Source of the DNA: Fredinandcohnia quinoae
GTDB lineage: Bacteria; Bacillota; Bacilli; Bacillales; Bacillaceae_L
Assembly: GCF_022427965.1 (NCBI RefSeq)
Contig: NZ_JAKTTI010000007.1
Location: 1 to 64,000 of the forward strand
Length of the DNA stretch: 64,000 nucleotides
Direction: 5' to 3'
This document shows positions 1 to 8,173 of the stretch, piece after piece. The translations under genes and the position numbers were made by a program. The notes beneath the pieces are model-generated. The model saw only the letters and a program-made list of their open reading frames with translations. It did no database searches and was not told the DNA's origin. Position 1 is the first letter of the stretch, and each line of letters opens with the position of its first letter.

Positions 1-2
1 AT

Positions 3-44
3 GACAAAAGGCACCGAGAGGGATTCCTCTCGGTGCCTTTTGTC
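3..44 (-). terminator. Strong intrinsic terminator after mtlA
   Basis: A perfect 19-bp inverted repeat (3-21 with 26-44) surrounds a GATT loop. The GC-rich core (ggcaccgagagg) is flanked by A/T runs, so it can terminate transcription on both strands. It follows the mtlA stop codon on the minus strand, after a second hairpin at 53-78. Confidence 0.85.
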
Positions 45-52
45 GACAATCT

Positions 53-82
53 GAGAGTCTAGTAAACACTAGACTCTCTTTT
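53..82. terminator. Second hairpin, possible + strand terminator
   Basis: A perfect 11-bp stem (53-63 with 68-78) has a 4-nt loop and is followed by TTTT on the plus strand. With the neighbouring 19-bp hairpin it forms a double hairpin right after mtlA. It may serve a plus-strand gene outside the window. Confidence 0.55.
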
Positions 83-84
83 GA

Positions 85-1512
85 TTATTTGTCAGTTTTT
101 AATTGTTCGATTAATTCATCGTATTTTGGACTTCCTAAAAAGTTATCAACAGAGATATGATGAACATTTGGAAGCTTATCCTTTGCACGTGGGGTTAGAT
201 CTTTATGTGTAATAACCACATCAGCGTCTGGCGGGAGATTACTAATAGACGTATTCGTCACATCAATATCTAAGCCTTCCTTTTTAACTTTATTTCGTAA
301 TATGGAAGCACCCATTGCACTTGAACCCATACCCGCATCACATGCAAATACGATTTTATTTACTTTATCTAATGAAGCTGATTCAGCTTGTTGTGTATCT
401 AACGCACCTGCAACACTACTCTTTTTACCTTTCATTTCTTGCATTTTTGCAGCTGCTTCTGAAATATCTTCTTCTTTGTTCTTACTTGCCTTTAAAATGA
501 TTGAAGCTACAAAGAACGAAACCGCAGTCGCAACAATTACTCCCGCTAATACACCAACATAATTTCCTTTCGGTGTCATCGCCATTAATGAAATAATACT
601 TCCTGGAGAAGGTGGAGCAATTAGACCAGCACTAAAGATTGTAAATGTGAATACTCCACTTAATCCTCCAGCGATTGCCGCTAATAATAGCATCGGCTTC
701 ATAAGAATATAAGGGAAGTAAATTTCATGAATACCACCTAGGAAGTGAATGATCGCAGCACCAGGTGCAGTTTGTTTTGCAGAACCTTTTCCAAAGAACA
801 TGAATGCTAATAAAATTCCTAATCCAGGTCCTGGGTTTGTTTCAAGTAGGAATAGGATTGACTTTCCTGTTTCAGCAGCCTGGTCGATACCTAATGGACT
901 AAGGATTCCATGGTTAATCGCATTGTTTAAAAATAATACTTTTGCAGGTTCTACAAAAATACTTGCTAATGGCAATAAACCTGCATTAATAATCGCCTCT
1001 ACTCCTGCTGCAAGAACATCACTTAACGCAACAACAACTGGGCCAATTGCCTTGAATGCTAAAACGGTTAAAAGACCACCGATAATTCCTGCTGAGAAGT
1101 TATTGACTAACATTTCAAAGCCTTGTCTAATTTTACCATGAATGAGCTGGTCAAATTTCTTAATTGCCCAGCCTCCTAAAGGACCCATGATCATTGCACC
1201 AAGGAACATTGGGATATCTGCACCAACGATTACCCCCATCGTTGCGGTTGCACCAACAACCCCCCCTCGGACATCATGGACCATCTTACCACCGGTATAA
1301 CCAATAAGTAGTGGTAATAAATACGTAATCATTGGACCAACTAGCTTTCCTAAATCCTCATTCGGTGTCCAGCCAGTCGGAATAAATAATGCAGTGATAA
1401 AGCCCCAAGCGATAAACGCTCCGATATTTGGCATAATCATTGCACTTAAAAAGCTACCAAACTTCTGAACTTTTACACGAAAACCACTTTGTGTCTCTCC
1501 TGTATTTGTCAT
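85..1512 (-). CDS. mtlA: PTS mannitol transporter subunit IICB
   Basis: Membrane component of the mannitol phosphotransferase system, which imports mannitol and phosphorylates it to mannitol-1-phosphate. The first ~340 residues form a hydrophobic IIC channel domain. A linker leads to a C-terminal IIB domain whose phospho-accepting Cys, in CDAGMGSS, is near residue 391. There is no IIA domain, as is usual in Bacilli where MtlF is separate. I chose the ATG at 1512, which follows AAAGGGG at good spacing; a longer frame to 1584 has no ribosome site and would overlap the promoter. Two hairpins follow the stop codon, so mtlF and mtlD are probably not cotranscribed. Confidence 0.93.
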   Translation of the reverse strand: MTNTGETQSGFRVKVQKFGSFLSAMIMPNIGAFIAWGFITALFIPTGWTPNEDLGKLVGPMITYLLPLLIGYTGGKMVHDVRGGVVGATATMGVIVGADIPMFLGAMIMGPLGGWAIKKFDQLIHGKIRQGFEMLVNNFSAGIIGGLLTVLAFKAIGPVVVALSDVLAAGVEAIINAGLLPLASIFVEPAKVLFLNNAINHGILSPLGIDQAAETGKSILFLLETNPGPGLGILLAFMFFGKGSAKQTAPGAAIIHFLGGIHEIYFPYILMKPMLLLAAIAGGLSGVFTFTIFSAGLIAPPSPGSIISLMAMTPKGNYVGVLAGVIVATAVSFFVASIILKASKNKEEDISEAAAKMQEMKGKKSSVAGALDTQQAESASLDKVNKIVFACDAGMGSSAMGASILRNKVKKEGLDIDVTNTSISNLPPDADVVITHKDLTPRAKDKLPNVHHISVDNFLGSPKYDELIEQLKTDK

Positions 1513-1562
1513 ATCTATACCCCTTTCAAATAACTTAATAATAATTGCTGTTTGTATGGTTA

Positions 1563-1591
1563 ATATTAAAGCGTTTACACACACACTTCAA
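1563..1591 (-). promoter_or_regulatory. mtlA promoter overlapped by a cre (CcpA) site
   Basis: On the minus strand TTGAAG (1586-1591) lies 17 nt from TAATAT (1563-1568), a plausible sigma-A promoter. TGTAAACGCTTTAA (1566-1579) matches the cre consensus TGWAANCGNTNWCA except at one position. It covers the spacer and touches the -10 box, as expected for CcpA repression of a sugar PTS gene. Confidence 0.55.
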
Positions 1592-1704
1592 TTTAAACTA
1601 ATGAGTAATTTGTCACAGGGATTGTTGTCATTTTTATAGTTGATGGAATTTTCCGAAACTTTTTCTTTACTAGTACGTATAAAGGATAAAGGAGGGGTAG
1701 GAAC

Positions 1705-2016
1705 ATGTTAAGGTTTTTTGGCTTTAGTCTTTTAGTTTTATTGATTGAGCTAGGTATCCTTTTCGGTGTGGCCTTTTATTTTGATTATCATTTGTTATCA
1801 ACTATGTTTTTTGGCTCTGTTATCTTTACATTTATTGCTTATTTACTAGGTTCTTCGGGGGATGCATTATCAAAGAATTCAGAGGTTGCAGTCTTTCATG
1901 CGCTGGCTGGTAGACATCAACCAAAGCATGAAAAAGCCGTGGTACGGCTCGGTCCATTTTTAGTTGGGTCCATCTTTTGTTTTATCGTGTACTTGGGCAT
2001 GCAATTCTTGATGTGA
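1705..2016 (+). CDS. Small membrane protein of unknown function
   Basis: I do not recognise this 103-residue protein. It has three hydrophobic segments (about residues 4-26, 33-50 and 85-103) separated by a polar loop (residues 52-78) rich in His, Lys and Arg. A good ribosome site (AAAGGAGGGG) precedes the ATG by 9 nt. It is divergent from mtlA across a 192-bp gap and converges on the peptidase gene, sharing a bidirectional hairpin with it. Nothing in it suggests an enzyme. Confidence 0.7.
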   Translation: MLRFFGFSLLVLLIELGILFGVAFYFDYHLLSTMFFGSVIFTFIAYLLGSSGDALSKNSEVAVFHALAGRHQPKHEKAVVRLGPFLVGSIFCFIVYLGMQFLM

Positions 2017-2021
2017 TAGAA

Positions 2022-2075
2022 AAAGGACGAAGTGTTCCCTACTTAAAATCGTGGTAAACACCCTCGTCCTTCAAT
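2022..2075. terminator. Bidirectional hairpin between convergent genes
   Basis: An imperfect inverted repeat (AAGGACGAAGTGTT ... AACACCCTCGTCCTT) fills the gap between the convergent genes ending at 2016 and 2077. A/T runs on both sides fit a shared terminator. Confidence 0.6.
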
Positions 2076-2076
2076 A

Positions 2077-3624
2077 TTATTTTCTTCCACTTGCTAAATA
2101 TTCCCCATAATACGCAAATGTGAACTCTTCACCACAAATTTGTTTTACTTTTTCTGCCCAAGTGAATCGTTCTGAAGGCTCCATAAATTCCTTCTTGATC
2201 ACTTCAAAGGCTTCATTTTCCCCATACATGCCATCCACCTTAAGTTTGTGTAGGAGCATATCTCTAATCCCATCAGCGTAAATATAGTCTTGAACATATG
2301 CAGGGTTAGATACATATAAAAGCTCAGCGGCTGGATGGAAACCGACATCCTCTATCCCGTAAACTTCCTTAAATAATTGATTGGAGAGTTCGCCTAGATC
2401 ACAGCTTGGGTTCTCATAGATTCCCTGCTCTATGAGACTGAAATAGTAATGAGTTCTCATTAAGATTAATTCAAAGATATGTTGGGAATCAGTAATTTCT
2501 TTTATCTCTGTATCGTTTAGCTGCCAAAATCCGCGGAGCCACTTTTCCTGACTTGTAATTGTTGCAAAAAGCTCAGCCATTGATTCATGAGCGATCACAT
2601 TTTTATAATCATATAGCTCAATATACCTAGTGGAGGAGAATGCTTCATATAAAGCATGGCCAAATTCGTGAAATGCTGTAAAAAAGACTGAATGGCCCGT
2701 TTTTTCATTAACGACCATTCGAATATCATCTGGTGCAATCTGGATATTAAATCCTCCAAATGGGATCTTTAAAACCTTGATATCAATTGGAAGGGTTTGT
2801 AGATCAACCCCAAATTTCTTAGTTGCATCATCGATAGCCTTTTGGATTTTATCGGGACTAAATTGTACTTGATCGATATTGCCGAAGTTAACAGCTGCAT
2901 ATAATCCATCAGAAGCATAGATTTCATCCCAACCGAATTTTTCTTTAATTCGATTCATCCAGTTATCCCAAGTATCCCTCGAATTCTCAATGATGGTTTG
3001 ACATTCCTTTTTATATTGCTCGAAGTTTAGCCCGCGAAATTGAAATTTAAAATCATAATAATTACGGTAGCCAAATTCCGTTGCTACTTGGTTACGTATC
3101 TTAATGAGCTTGCGGAATGGCTCCTGTACTTCATTCCCGTACATCGAAACTGCTAAATGCAATTTTCTTCTTAACTCTCGATCTACCAGTTCCATCCGAC
3201 TTGAATTCACAGTTGCCATATTAAAAGTCTGCCCATCAACAATGAATTCCTTTTGCATTAAAGTTGTTTGCAATTCATTTCGTATTTTAGTTATTCTCGG
3301 GTCAGAAGCTACAAGCGTCTCTTCGATTTCTTGAATCATTACTTGAAGTCGTCTATTCCAAAGTGGTTCTTTTATGTGACTTTTCCATCTTTTTAATGTT
3401 TCTAGCAGCATTGGATTCGATAAGGTACTATGCACACTTTCCTCAAGCATGCCTTGCTCTTCTGAGTGTTCATTGTAAGCAAACATATTGTATTCTAGTT
3501 CTTTACTTCTTTGTGACACATGTTGAAGTTTAGCAAATTCCTCATCATAAGCAGCTTTCCACTCTTCTTCGTCTGTAATGTTAGCAAGACGGTTAATATC
3601 CATCAATTCCTTCGTTTGTTCCAT
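2077..3624 (-). CDS. M2/M3-family zinc metallopeptidase (oligopeptidase-like)
   Basis: A 515-residue cytosolic gluzincin. The zinc motif HEFGH is at residues 319-323, followed by the helix with the likely third ligand Glu in HESMAE (347-351). The long helical N-terminal half is typical of oligoendopeptidase/PepF-like enzymes, which cleave short peptides. No signal peptide is visible. The ATG at 3624 follows GGGGAG. The gene stands alone, with a hairpin after it and an elaborate operator-bearing promoter before it, so it appears to be tightly regulated. Family assignment is firm; the natural substrate is unknown. Confidence 0.85.
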   Translation of the reverse strand: MEQTKELMDINRLANITDEEEWKAAYDEEFAKLQHVSQRSKELEYNMFAYNEHSEEQGMLEESVHSTLSNPMLLETLKRWKSHIKEPLWNRRLQVMIQEIEETLVASDPRITKIRNELQTTLMQKEFIVDGQTFNMATVNSSRMELVDRELRRKLHLAVSMYGNEVQEPFRKLIKIRNQVATEFGYRNYYDFKFQFRGLNFEQYKKECQTIIENSRDTWDNWMNRIKEKFGWDEIYASDGLYAAVNFGNIDQVQFSPDKIQKAIDDATKKFGVDLQTLPIDIKVLKIPFGGFNIQIAPDDIRMVVNEKTGHSVFFTAFHEFGHALYEAFSSTRYIELYDYKNVIAHESMAELFATITSQEKWLRGFWQLNDTEIKEITDSQHIFELILMRTHYYFSLIEQGIYENPSCDLGELSNQLFKEVYGIEDVGFHPAAELLYVSNPAYVQDYIYADGIRDMLLHKLKVDGMYGENEAFEVIKKEFMEPSERFTWAEKVKQICGEEFTFAYYGEYLASGRK

Positions 3625-3652
3625 TACATTCTCCCCATTCCAACTTTATTAT

Positions 3653-3697
3653 CGACATCTTTGTCGTTATTATAAACGACAATAATGTCGGTATCAA
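3653..3697 (-). promoter_or_regulatory. Peptidase promoter with twin CGACA-N4-TGTCG operators
   Basis: On the minus strand TTGATA (3692-3697) lies exactly 17 nt from a perfect TATAAT (3669-3674). CGACAATAATGTCG (3677-3690) fills the spacer. A second copy, CGACATCTTTGTCG (3653-3666), lies over the expected start site. Each copy is a perfect 5-bp inverted repeat, and the pair forms a larger near-palindrome centred at 3671/3672. This is the layout of a repressor-controlled promoter; the regulator is not identified. Confidence 0.75.
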
Positions 3698-3753
3698 GTG
3701 TTTTATTATTGATTTGGAAAAATTGTTGAGATATGGAGCATTTACCTTACTGG

Positions 3754-4013
3754 TTTTGGGAACTTTTTACTTTTCAGGTGATGTTTCAAGCTTTTATACC
3801 ACTAATTTTGGGATTTTTTTACTTTCTTAGTGGTGTTTCGGACTTTTGCACCACTATTTTTGGGAACTTTTTACTTTTTAGGTGATGTTTCAAGCTTTTA
3901 TACCACTAATTTTGGGATTTTTTTACTTCCTTAGTGGTGTTTCGGACTTTTGCACCACTATTTTTGGGAACTTTTTACTTCCGCAGCAAGGCATCGTGCA
4001 TTTACACCACCAA
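3754..4013. repeat. 52-bp tandem repeat array (5 units, 104-bp higher order)
   Basis: TTTTGGGA recurs at 3754, 3806, 3858, 3910 and 3962, exactly 52 bp apart, and TTTTAAA at 4014 keeps the register. Units alternate between two types, so the real duplication is 104 bp: copies 3754-3857 and 3858-3961 differ at only 2 positions. The second type holds a perfect stem TAGTGGTG/CACCACTA. No reading frame or gene is apparent in this 437-bp gap. Confidence 0.9.
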
Positions 4014-4028
4014 TTTTAAACAAATAAA

Positions 4029-4056
4029 AATAGCCGAACCCTTGAGGCCGGCTATC
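4029..4056 (-). terminator. Terminator of the catalase gene
   Basis: ATAGCCG (4030-4036) pairs with CGGCTAT (4049-4055). On the minus strand the stem is followed by TTTTATTT. It lies just after the catalase stop codon. Confidence 0.8.
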
Positions 4057-4061
4057 TCTTT

Positions 4062-5696
4062 CTAATATGGGTCTGCTTCATGCCCCATATTTTCTGCTTT
4101 TTCACTCGCTTTATTTGCGCTTGCAGAACCTGTTTGCGGCATATCTTTCATCGCTTCCATTGCTTTTGCCACACCTTCTTTAACTCGTCTTCCATAATCC
4201 TTATCAGCATTAGTGAAATACTCAATCATTTTATTTTGAATTTCAGGTCTACAATTCTTGAGTGCATTGACAAGATTACTGATGAGTTCCTCTCTCTCCC
4301 ATTCTTCAAAGCTACGGTACGTGTCACCAGCTTGTCCAAAATCGTTCGGACGGTCAATTTTTTCGCGAACTAATTTATCACTATAATGTGGCTCATGTAC
4401 TTTCCCTAATTGCTTGGCTTCCTTAAGTCCACCAATAACAGATGGCTCATAATTAATATGCGGATTCTGGCTAGGTGTTGTATCCACATAATATGACATT
4501 TGACCGCCTCGCTGATTGGTAGCAACACGTTTTTTCGGTGCATTAATTGGAAGCTGCAAATAGTTTGTTCCAACACGATAGCGCTGCGTGTCTGAATAAG
4601 AAAACGTTCTGCCTTGTAGCATTTTATCATCCGAAAAATCTAATCCATCTACTAAAACACCTGTACCAAATGCAGATTGCTCAACCTCATTAAAATAATT
4701 TTCCGGATTTTTATTTAAAACCATTTTTCCCACCTTTAAAAACGGAAACTGATCAGTTGGCCATAATTTCGTATCATCCAATGGGTCAAAATCTAACTCT
4801 GAATGATAATCATCGCTCATAATCTGAACGCAAAACTCCCACTCGGGATAATCACCACGTTCAATTGCCTCATACAAATCCTGAGTCGCATGACTTACAT
4901 TCGTTGCTTGTATTTCGTGTGCTTCTTTTTGCGTTAAGTTCTTAATTCCTTGCTTCAATGGTTCCCAATGATACTTCACTAATACCGCTTCTCCATCCTT
5001 GTTAACCCATTTGTATGTATTTACCCCAGACCCTTGCATCTGTCGATAGTTCGCTGGAATCCCCCATGGCGAGAATAAGAATGTAACCATATGTGTTGCC
5101 TCTGGCGTTTGGGAGAGAAAATCAAACATTCTTTCTGGATTACTCAGATTCGATACCGGATCGGGCTTGAATGCATGAATCATATCGGGGAATTTCATCG
5201 CATCGCGGATAAAGAATATTTTCAAGTTATTTCCGACAAGATCCCAGTTTCCATCCTCTGTATAAAATTTCACAGCAAATCCTCTTGGATCACGTTCAGT
5301 TTCTGGTGATTCCATCGCACCTGCAACAGTTGAAAAGCGAACAAAAACCGGTGTACGTTTTCCAGGCTCTTGAAACAGCTTTGCCCTCGTATATTTTGAA
5401 ACAGGTTCATCACCCACTTTCCCATAAGATTCAAAATACCCATGGGCACCTGCCCCCCGCGCATGCACTACCCGTTCCGGGACTCGTTCACGATCAAAGT
5501 GTGTCATTTTTTCTAGAAAATCATAATTCTCAAGCGTTGACGGCCCACGGCTGCCAACTGTTCTAATATTTTGATTATCTGTAATAGGATGGCCTTGGCG
5601 ATTTGTTAATGAATCTGTACTTTCACCAGTGCCTAAACGGTTATCACCTGAACCTCCAACACCACTAGCATTCGTTTCATGTTTGTTTTCCTTCAA
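4062..5696 (-). CDS. Heme catalase, KatX/KatE-like paralogue
   Basis: A monofunctional heme catalase of 544 residues (hydrogen peroxide to water and oxygen). Hallmarks are the distal His in [13 protein letters not shown], the Asn region [12 protein letters not shown] and the proximal Tyr in [13 protein letters not shown]. It is longer than KatA because of a polar Gly/Ser/Asn-rich N-terminus of ~40 residues and a polar C-terminal tail. The start is TTG at 5696, 8 nt after AGGAGGGA; no ATG fits. It is divergent from katA. A sigma-B-like promoter candidate upstream suggests a general-stress or forespore catalase like B. subtilis KatX or KatE, but I cannot choose between them. Confidence 0.92.
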   Translation of the reverse strand: MKENKHETNASGVGGSGDNRLGTGESTDSLTNRQGHPITDNQNIRTVGSRGPSTLENYDFLEKMTHFDRERVPERVVHARGAGAHGYFESYGKVGDEPVSKYTRAKLFQEPGKRTPVFVRFSTVAGAMESPETERDPRGFAVKFYTEDGNWDLVGNNLKIFFIRDAMKFPDMIHAFKPDPVSNLSNPERMFDFLSQTPEATHMVTFLFSPWGIPANYRQMQGSGVNTYKWVNKDGEAVLVKYHWEPLKQGIKNLTQKEAHEIQATNVSHATQDLYEAIERGDYPEWEFCVQIMSDDYHSELDFDPLDDTKLWPTDQFPFLKVGKMVLNKNPENYFNEVEQSAFGTGVLVDGLDFSDDKMLQGRTFSYSDTQRYRVGTNYLQLPINAPKKRVATNQRGGQMSYYVDTTPSQNPHINYEPSVIGGLKEAKQLGKVHEPHYSDKLVREKIDRPNDFGQAGDTYRSFEEWEREELISNLVNALKNCRPEIQNKMIEYFTNADKDYGRRVKEGVAKAMEAMKDMPQTGSASANKASEKAENMGHEADPY

Positions 5697-5764
5697 TGAA
5701 TATATCCCTCCTATTTCTATTAAGAAGACGATAAAATTATTCCCTGTGTACTCTGCTTATATGT

Positions 5765-5789
5765 ATACCATTTTCCTAAAACCTTAAAA
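5765..5789 (-). promoter_or_regulatory. Possible sigma-B/sigma-F-type promoter
   Basis: On the minus strand TTTTAA (5784-5789) lies 13 nt from TGGTAT (5765-5770). Each differs from the sigma-B consensus (GTTTAA, GGGTAT) at one base. The site is ~70 nt upstream of the TTG start. The match is good, but AT-rich sequence can give it by chance. Confidence 0.4.
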
Positions 5790-5899
5790 TGTTCTATTTC
5801 TACATTCATAGAATACTGTATTAATAGTCAGAGATTCTATTTACCAGCTACTATTTTTATAATATAAAGAATTTTCCACCCTTTATATAGTATACTAAT

Positions 5900-5914
5900 T
5901 TATAATTATTATAA
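5900..5914 (+). promoter_or_regulatory. Perfect Per box upstream of katA
   Basis: TTATAATTATTATAA matches the PerR operator consensus TTATAATNATTATAA at every defined position. It lies just upstream of the katA promoter elements, so katA is very likely under peroxide (PerR) control. Confidence 0.85.
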
Positions 5915-5921
5915 AAAAGTA

Positions 5922-5949
5922 TTGATTTTTTATTGAGAGATGTTATCAT
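5922..5949 (+). promoter_or_regulatory. katA sigma-A promoter candidate
   Basis: TTGATT (5922-5927) and TATCAT (5944-5949) are separated by 16 nt, 40 nt before the start codon and directly downstream of the Per box. Confidence 0.5.
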
Positions 5950-5988
5950 TATATTTGTAAGAGAAATTTTGATATGAGGTGATCTAGT

Positions 5989-7452
5989 TTGAGTACAAAT
6001 AAAAATAAGCTAACTACTAGTTGGGGTGCTCCTGTTGGGGACAACCAGAACTCTATGACAGCAGGATCAAGAGGACCAACATTAATTCAGGATGTACATC
6101 TATTAGAAAAATTGGCACACTTTAACAGAGAACGTGTTCCTGAACGTGTTGTTCACGCAAAAGGTGCTGGTGCACATGGTTATTTTGAAGTAACGAATGA
6201 TGTTACAAAGTACACAAAAGCTAACCTCTTTTCAGAAGTAGGGAAGCGTACACCACTATTTATTCGATTCTCAACAGTTGCTGGTGAGAATGGATCTGCA
6301 GATACAGTTCGCGACCCACGTGGTTTTGCAGTTAAATTTTATACAGAAGAAGGTAACTATGACATAGTTGGGAATAACACACCGATATTCTTTATTCGCG
6401 ATGCGATTAAATTCCCTGATTTCATTCATACACAAAAGCGCCACCCACAAACACATTTGAAAAATCCTACAGCAGTTTGGGATTTCTGGTCTTTATCTCC
6501 TGAATCATTACACCAAGTAACTTGGTTAATGGGAGACCGTGGTATTCCAGCAACACTTCGCCATATGCATGGTTACGGAAGCCATACATTCAAATGGACC
6601 AATGCTGAAGGCGATGGCGTATGGATAAAATATCATTTCAGAACTGAGCAAGGTGTGAAATGCTTAGATCCACAAGTTGCAGAGAAAATTGCTGGTGAAA
6701 ACCCAGATTATCATACTGAAGATTTATTTAATGCCATTGAAAATGGAGACTTCCCTGAATGGAAGCTTTACGTTCAAATTATGCCTTTAGAAGATGCGAA
6801 TACGTACCGTTTTGACCCATTTGATGTAACTAAAACATGGTCACAAAAAGACTATCCGTTAATCGAGGTAGGTCGTATGGTATTGGATCGTAATCCAGAG
6901 AACTATTTTGCTGAAGTTGAACAAGCTACATTCTCACCTGGAACTTTGGTGCCTGGTATTGATGTATCACCAGATAAAATGCTACAAGGTCGTCTGTTTG
7001 CTTATCATGATGCACATCGTTATCGTGTTGGTGCAAACCATCAAGCTCTACCAATTAACCGTGCACGAAATGAAGTGAACAACTACCAACGTGATGGCCA
7101 AATGCGTTTTGATGGCAATGGTGGAAAATCACTATATTACGAGCCAAATAGTTTTGGTGGACCAACAGAATCACCAGAAGATAAGCAAGCAGCATATGCG
7201 ATATCTGGCGTTGCTGACAGTGTTTCTTATGATGCAAACGACCACTACACACAAGCTGGTGACTTATTCCGCTTGATGAGTGAAGAAGAACGAACTCGTC
7301 TTGTGAATACAATCGTTGGTGCAATGAAGCCTGTAGAGGGCGATGAAATCAAGCTTCGTCAAATCGGACATTTCTACAAAGCTGATCCTGAGTATGGAAC
7401 TCGTATTGCAGAAGGACTAGGCTTACAAGTACCTGCAGAAGTTTTAGCGTAA
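5989..7452 (+). CDS. katA: Vegetative catalase KatA
   Basis: A 487-residue clade 3 heme catalase that aligns almost colinearly with B. subtilis KatA from its N-terminus ([17 protein letters not shown]) onward. The distal His is in [13 protein letters not shown], the active-site Asn region is [17 protein letters not shown], and the heme-ligand Tyr is in [13 protein letters not shown]. The start is TTG at 5989, 6 nt after GAGGTGA; the B. subtilis gene uses ATG. A perfect Per box precedes it, a 10-bp hairpin follows, and a PerR-like gene is next, forming a peroxide-defence cluster with the divergent catalase. Confidence 0.97.
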   Translation: MSTNKNKLTTSWGAPVGDNQNSMTAGSRGPTLIQDVHLLEKLAHFNRERVPERVVHAKGAGAHGYFEVTNDVTKYTKANLFSEVGKRTPLFIRFSTVAGENGSADTVRDPRGFAVKFYTEEGNYDIVGNNTPIFFIRDAIKFPDFIHTQKRHPQTHLKNPTAVWDFWSLSPESLHQVTWLMGDRGIPATLRHMHGYGSHTFKWTNAEGDGVWIKYHFRTEQGVKCLDPQVAEKIAGENPDYHTEDLFNAIENGDFPEWKLYVQIMPLEDANTYRFDPFDVTKTWSQKDYPLIEVGRMVLDRNPENYFAEVEQATFSPGTLVPGIDVSPDKMLQGRLFAYHDAHRYRVGANHQALPINRARNEVNNYQRDGQMRFDGNGGKSLYYEPNSFGGPTESPEDKQAAYAISGVADSVSYDANDHYTQAGDLFRLMSEEERTRLVNTIVGAMKPVEGDEIKLRQIGHFYKADPEYGTRIAEGLGLQVPAEVLA

Positions 7453-7507
7453 ATAAGGAAGCATTATCAATCTATCAATTCTCAATTTTATTCTCAAATT
7501 CTCATTT

Positions 7508-7541
7508 AGGTATCCGATAACATTTTCGGATACCTATCTTT
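7508..7541 (+). terminator. Hairpin between katA and the Fur-family gene
   Basis: A perfect 10-bp stem AGGTATCCGA/TCGGATACCT (7508-7517 with 7526-7535) is followed by ATCTTT. The T-run is weak, so it may be a leaky terminator that allows partial read-through. Confidence 0.6.
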
Positions 7542-7567
7542 ACACTATATAAAAGAGGATGTTTATT

Positions 7568-7987
7568 GTGGAAGATGAAAAAATAATAGAACTTATTCCA
7601 TTTTTAAAAGAACGTGGATTACGGATAACGCCTCAACGAATTTTAATCTTGCAAACAATCATTTCAATAAAAGGCCACCCTACTGTAGAAGATATTCATC
7701 AAAAATTACCCTATATTAGCTTGGCGACTATTTATAACAACGTGAAATTATTTCTATCATTGCATATTTTAAAAGAACTGCCATATGGAAACGGTTTAAG
7801 TAAATATGAACTTGCCAATCAACCAGAGCATTATCACATTTTATGTGAATCCTGTGGAGAAATTATCGACTTTAACTATCCAAACTTGAAGGAAATTGAA
7901 CATGTTGCCTGTAAATTAACTTCTTTTAAAATACACACACACCAAATGGAGGTGTACGGACTTTGTCCGACATGTCAAATTCAATAA
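7568..7987 (+). CDS. perR: Fur-family peroxide regulator, PerR-like
   Basis: A Fur-superfamily metalloregulator with an N-terminal winged helix (RITPQR ... SLATIYNN) and a dimerisation domain with two structural-zinc CxxC pairs (CESC, CPTC). The regulatory-metal ligands can be placed by analogy with B. subtilis PerR. His37 (GHPT), His91 and His93 (EHYH) and Asp104 (IIDF) are conserved, but Asp85 (RFD) is replaced by Glu in KYEL. I prefer the GTG at 7568, 9 nt after AAGAGG; the ATG at 7559 abuts the ribosome site. It probably controls katA. It could be a PerR paralogue rather than the main PerR. Confidence 0.8.
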   Translation: MEDEKIIELIPFLKERGLRITPQRILILQTIISIKGHPTVEDIHQKLPYISLATIYNNVKLFLSLHILKELPYGNGLSKYELANQPEHYHILCESCGEIIDFNYPNLKEIEHVACKLTSFKIHTHQMEVYGLCPTCQIQ

Positions 7988-8001
7988 AGAGGGTGAAAAA
8001 A

Positions 8002-8103
8002 ATGCTACTTCAAAAATCGCTTTGTCCTAAATGCGGATCTTCAATCAAATATTTAAAACATAGTATCCTCTGTGAATGTGGAATTCGAATAAAAATGAAG
8101 TGA
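8002..8103 (+). CDS. 33-residue zinc-ribbon protein
   Basis: A very short frame with a good ribosome site (GAGGGTGA, 7989-7996) 5 nt before ATG. It begins 14 nt after the PerR-like stop codon and is followed by a terminator. The product has CPKCG near residues 8-12 and CECG near 24-27, a compact two-CxC/CxxC zinc-knuckle pattern, and ends in a basic tail. The position argues for cotranscription with the regulator. Function is unknown. Confidence 0.6.
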   Translation: MLLQKSLCPKCGSSIKYLKHSILCECGIRIKMK

Positions 8104-8110
8104 AACAGAA

Positions 8111-8157
8111 AAAGCACAAATTGTCACCTCTTTAACATGACAAATTGTGCTTATTAT
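8111..8157. terminator. Bidirectional terminator
   Basis: AAGCACAAATTGTCA (8112-8126) pairs with TGACAAATTGTGCTT (8138-8152) with one mismatch. It lies between the convergent zinc-ribbon and binding-protein genes. Confidence 0.75.
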
Positions 8158-8173
8158 TTTGTAGTCCTCGATT

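Noticed and set aside
3653-3690. LexA (SOS) boxes
   Set aside because: The Bacillus LexA site is CGAAC-N4-GTTCG; here the half-site is CGACA, so two positions differ in both copies.
5855-5870. Second Per box near the divergent catalase
   Set aside because: Only the left half TTATAAT matches; the right half has four or more mismatches in AT-rich sequence.
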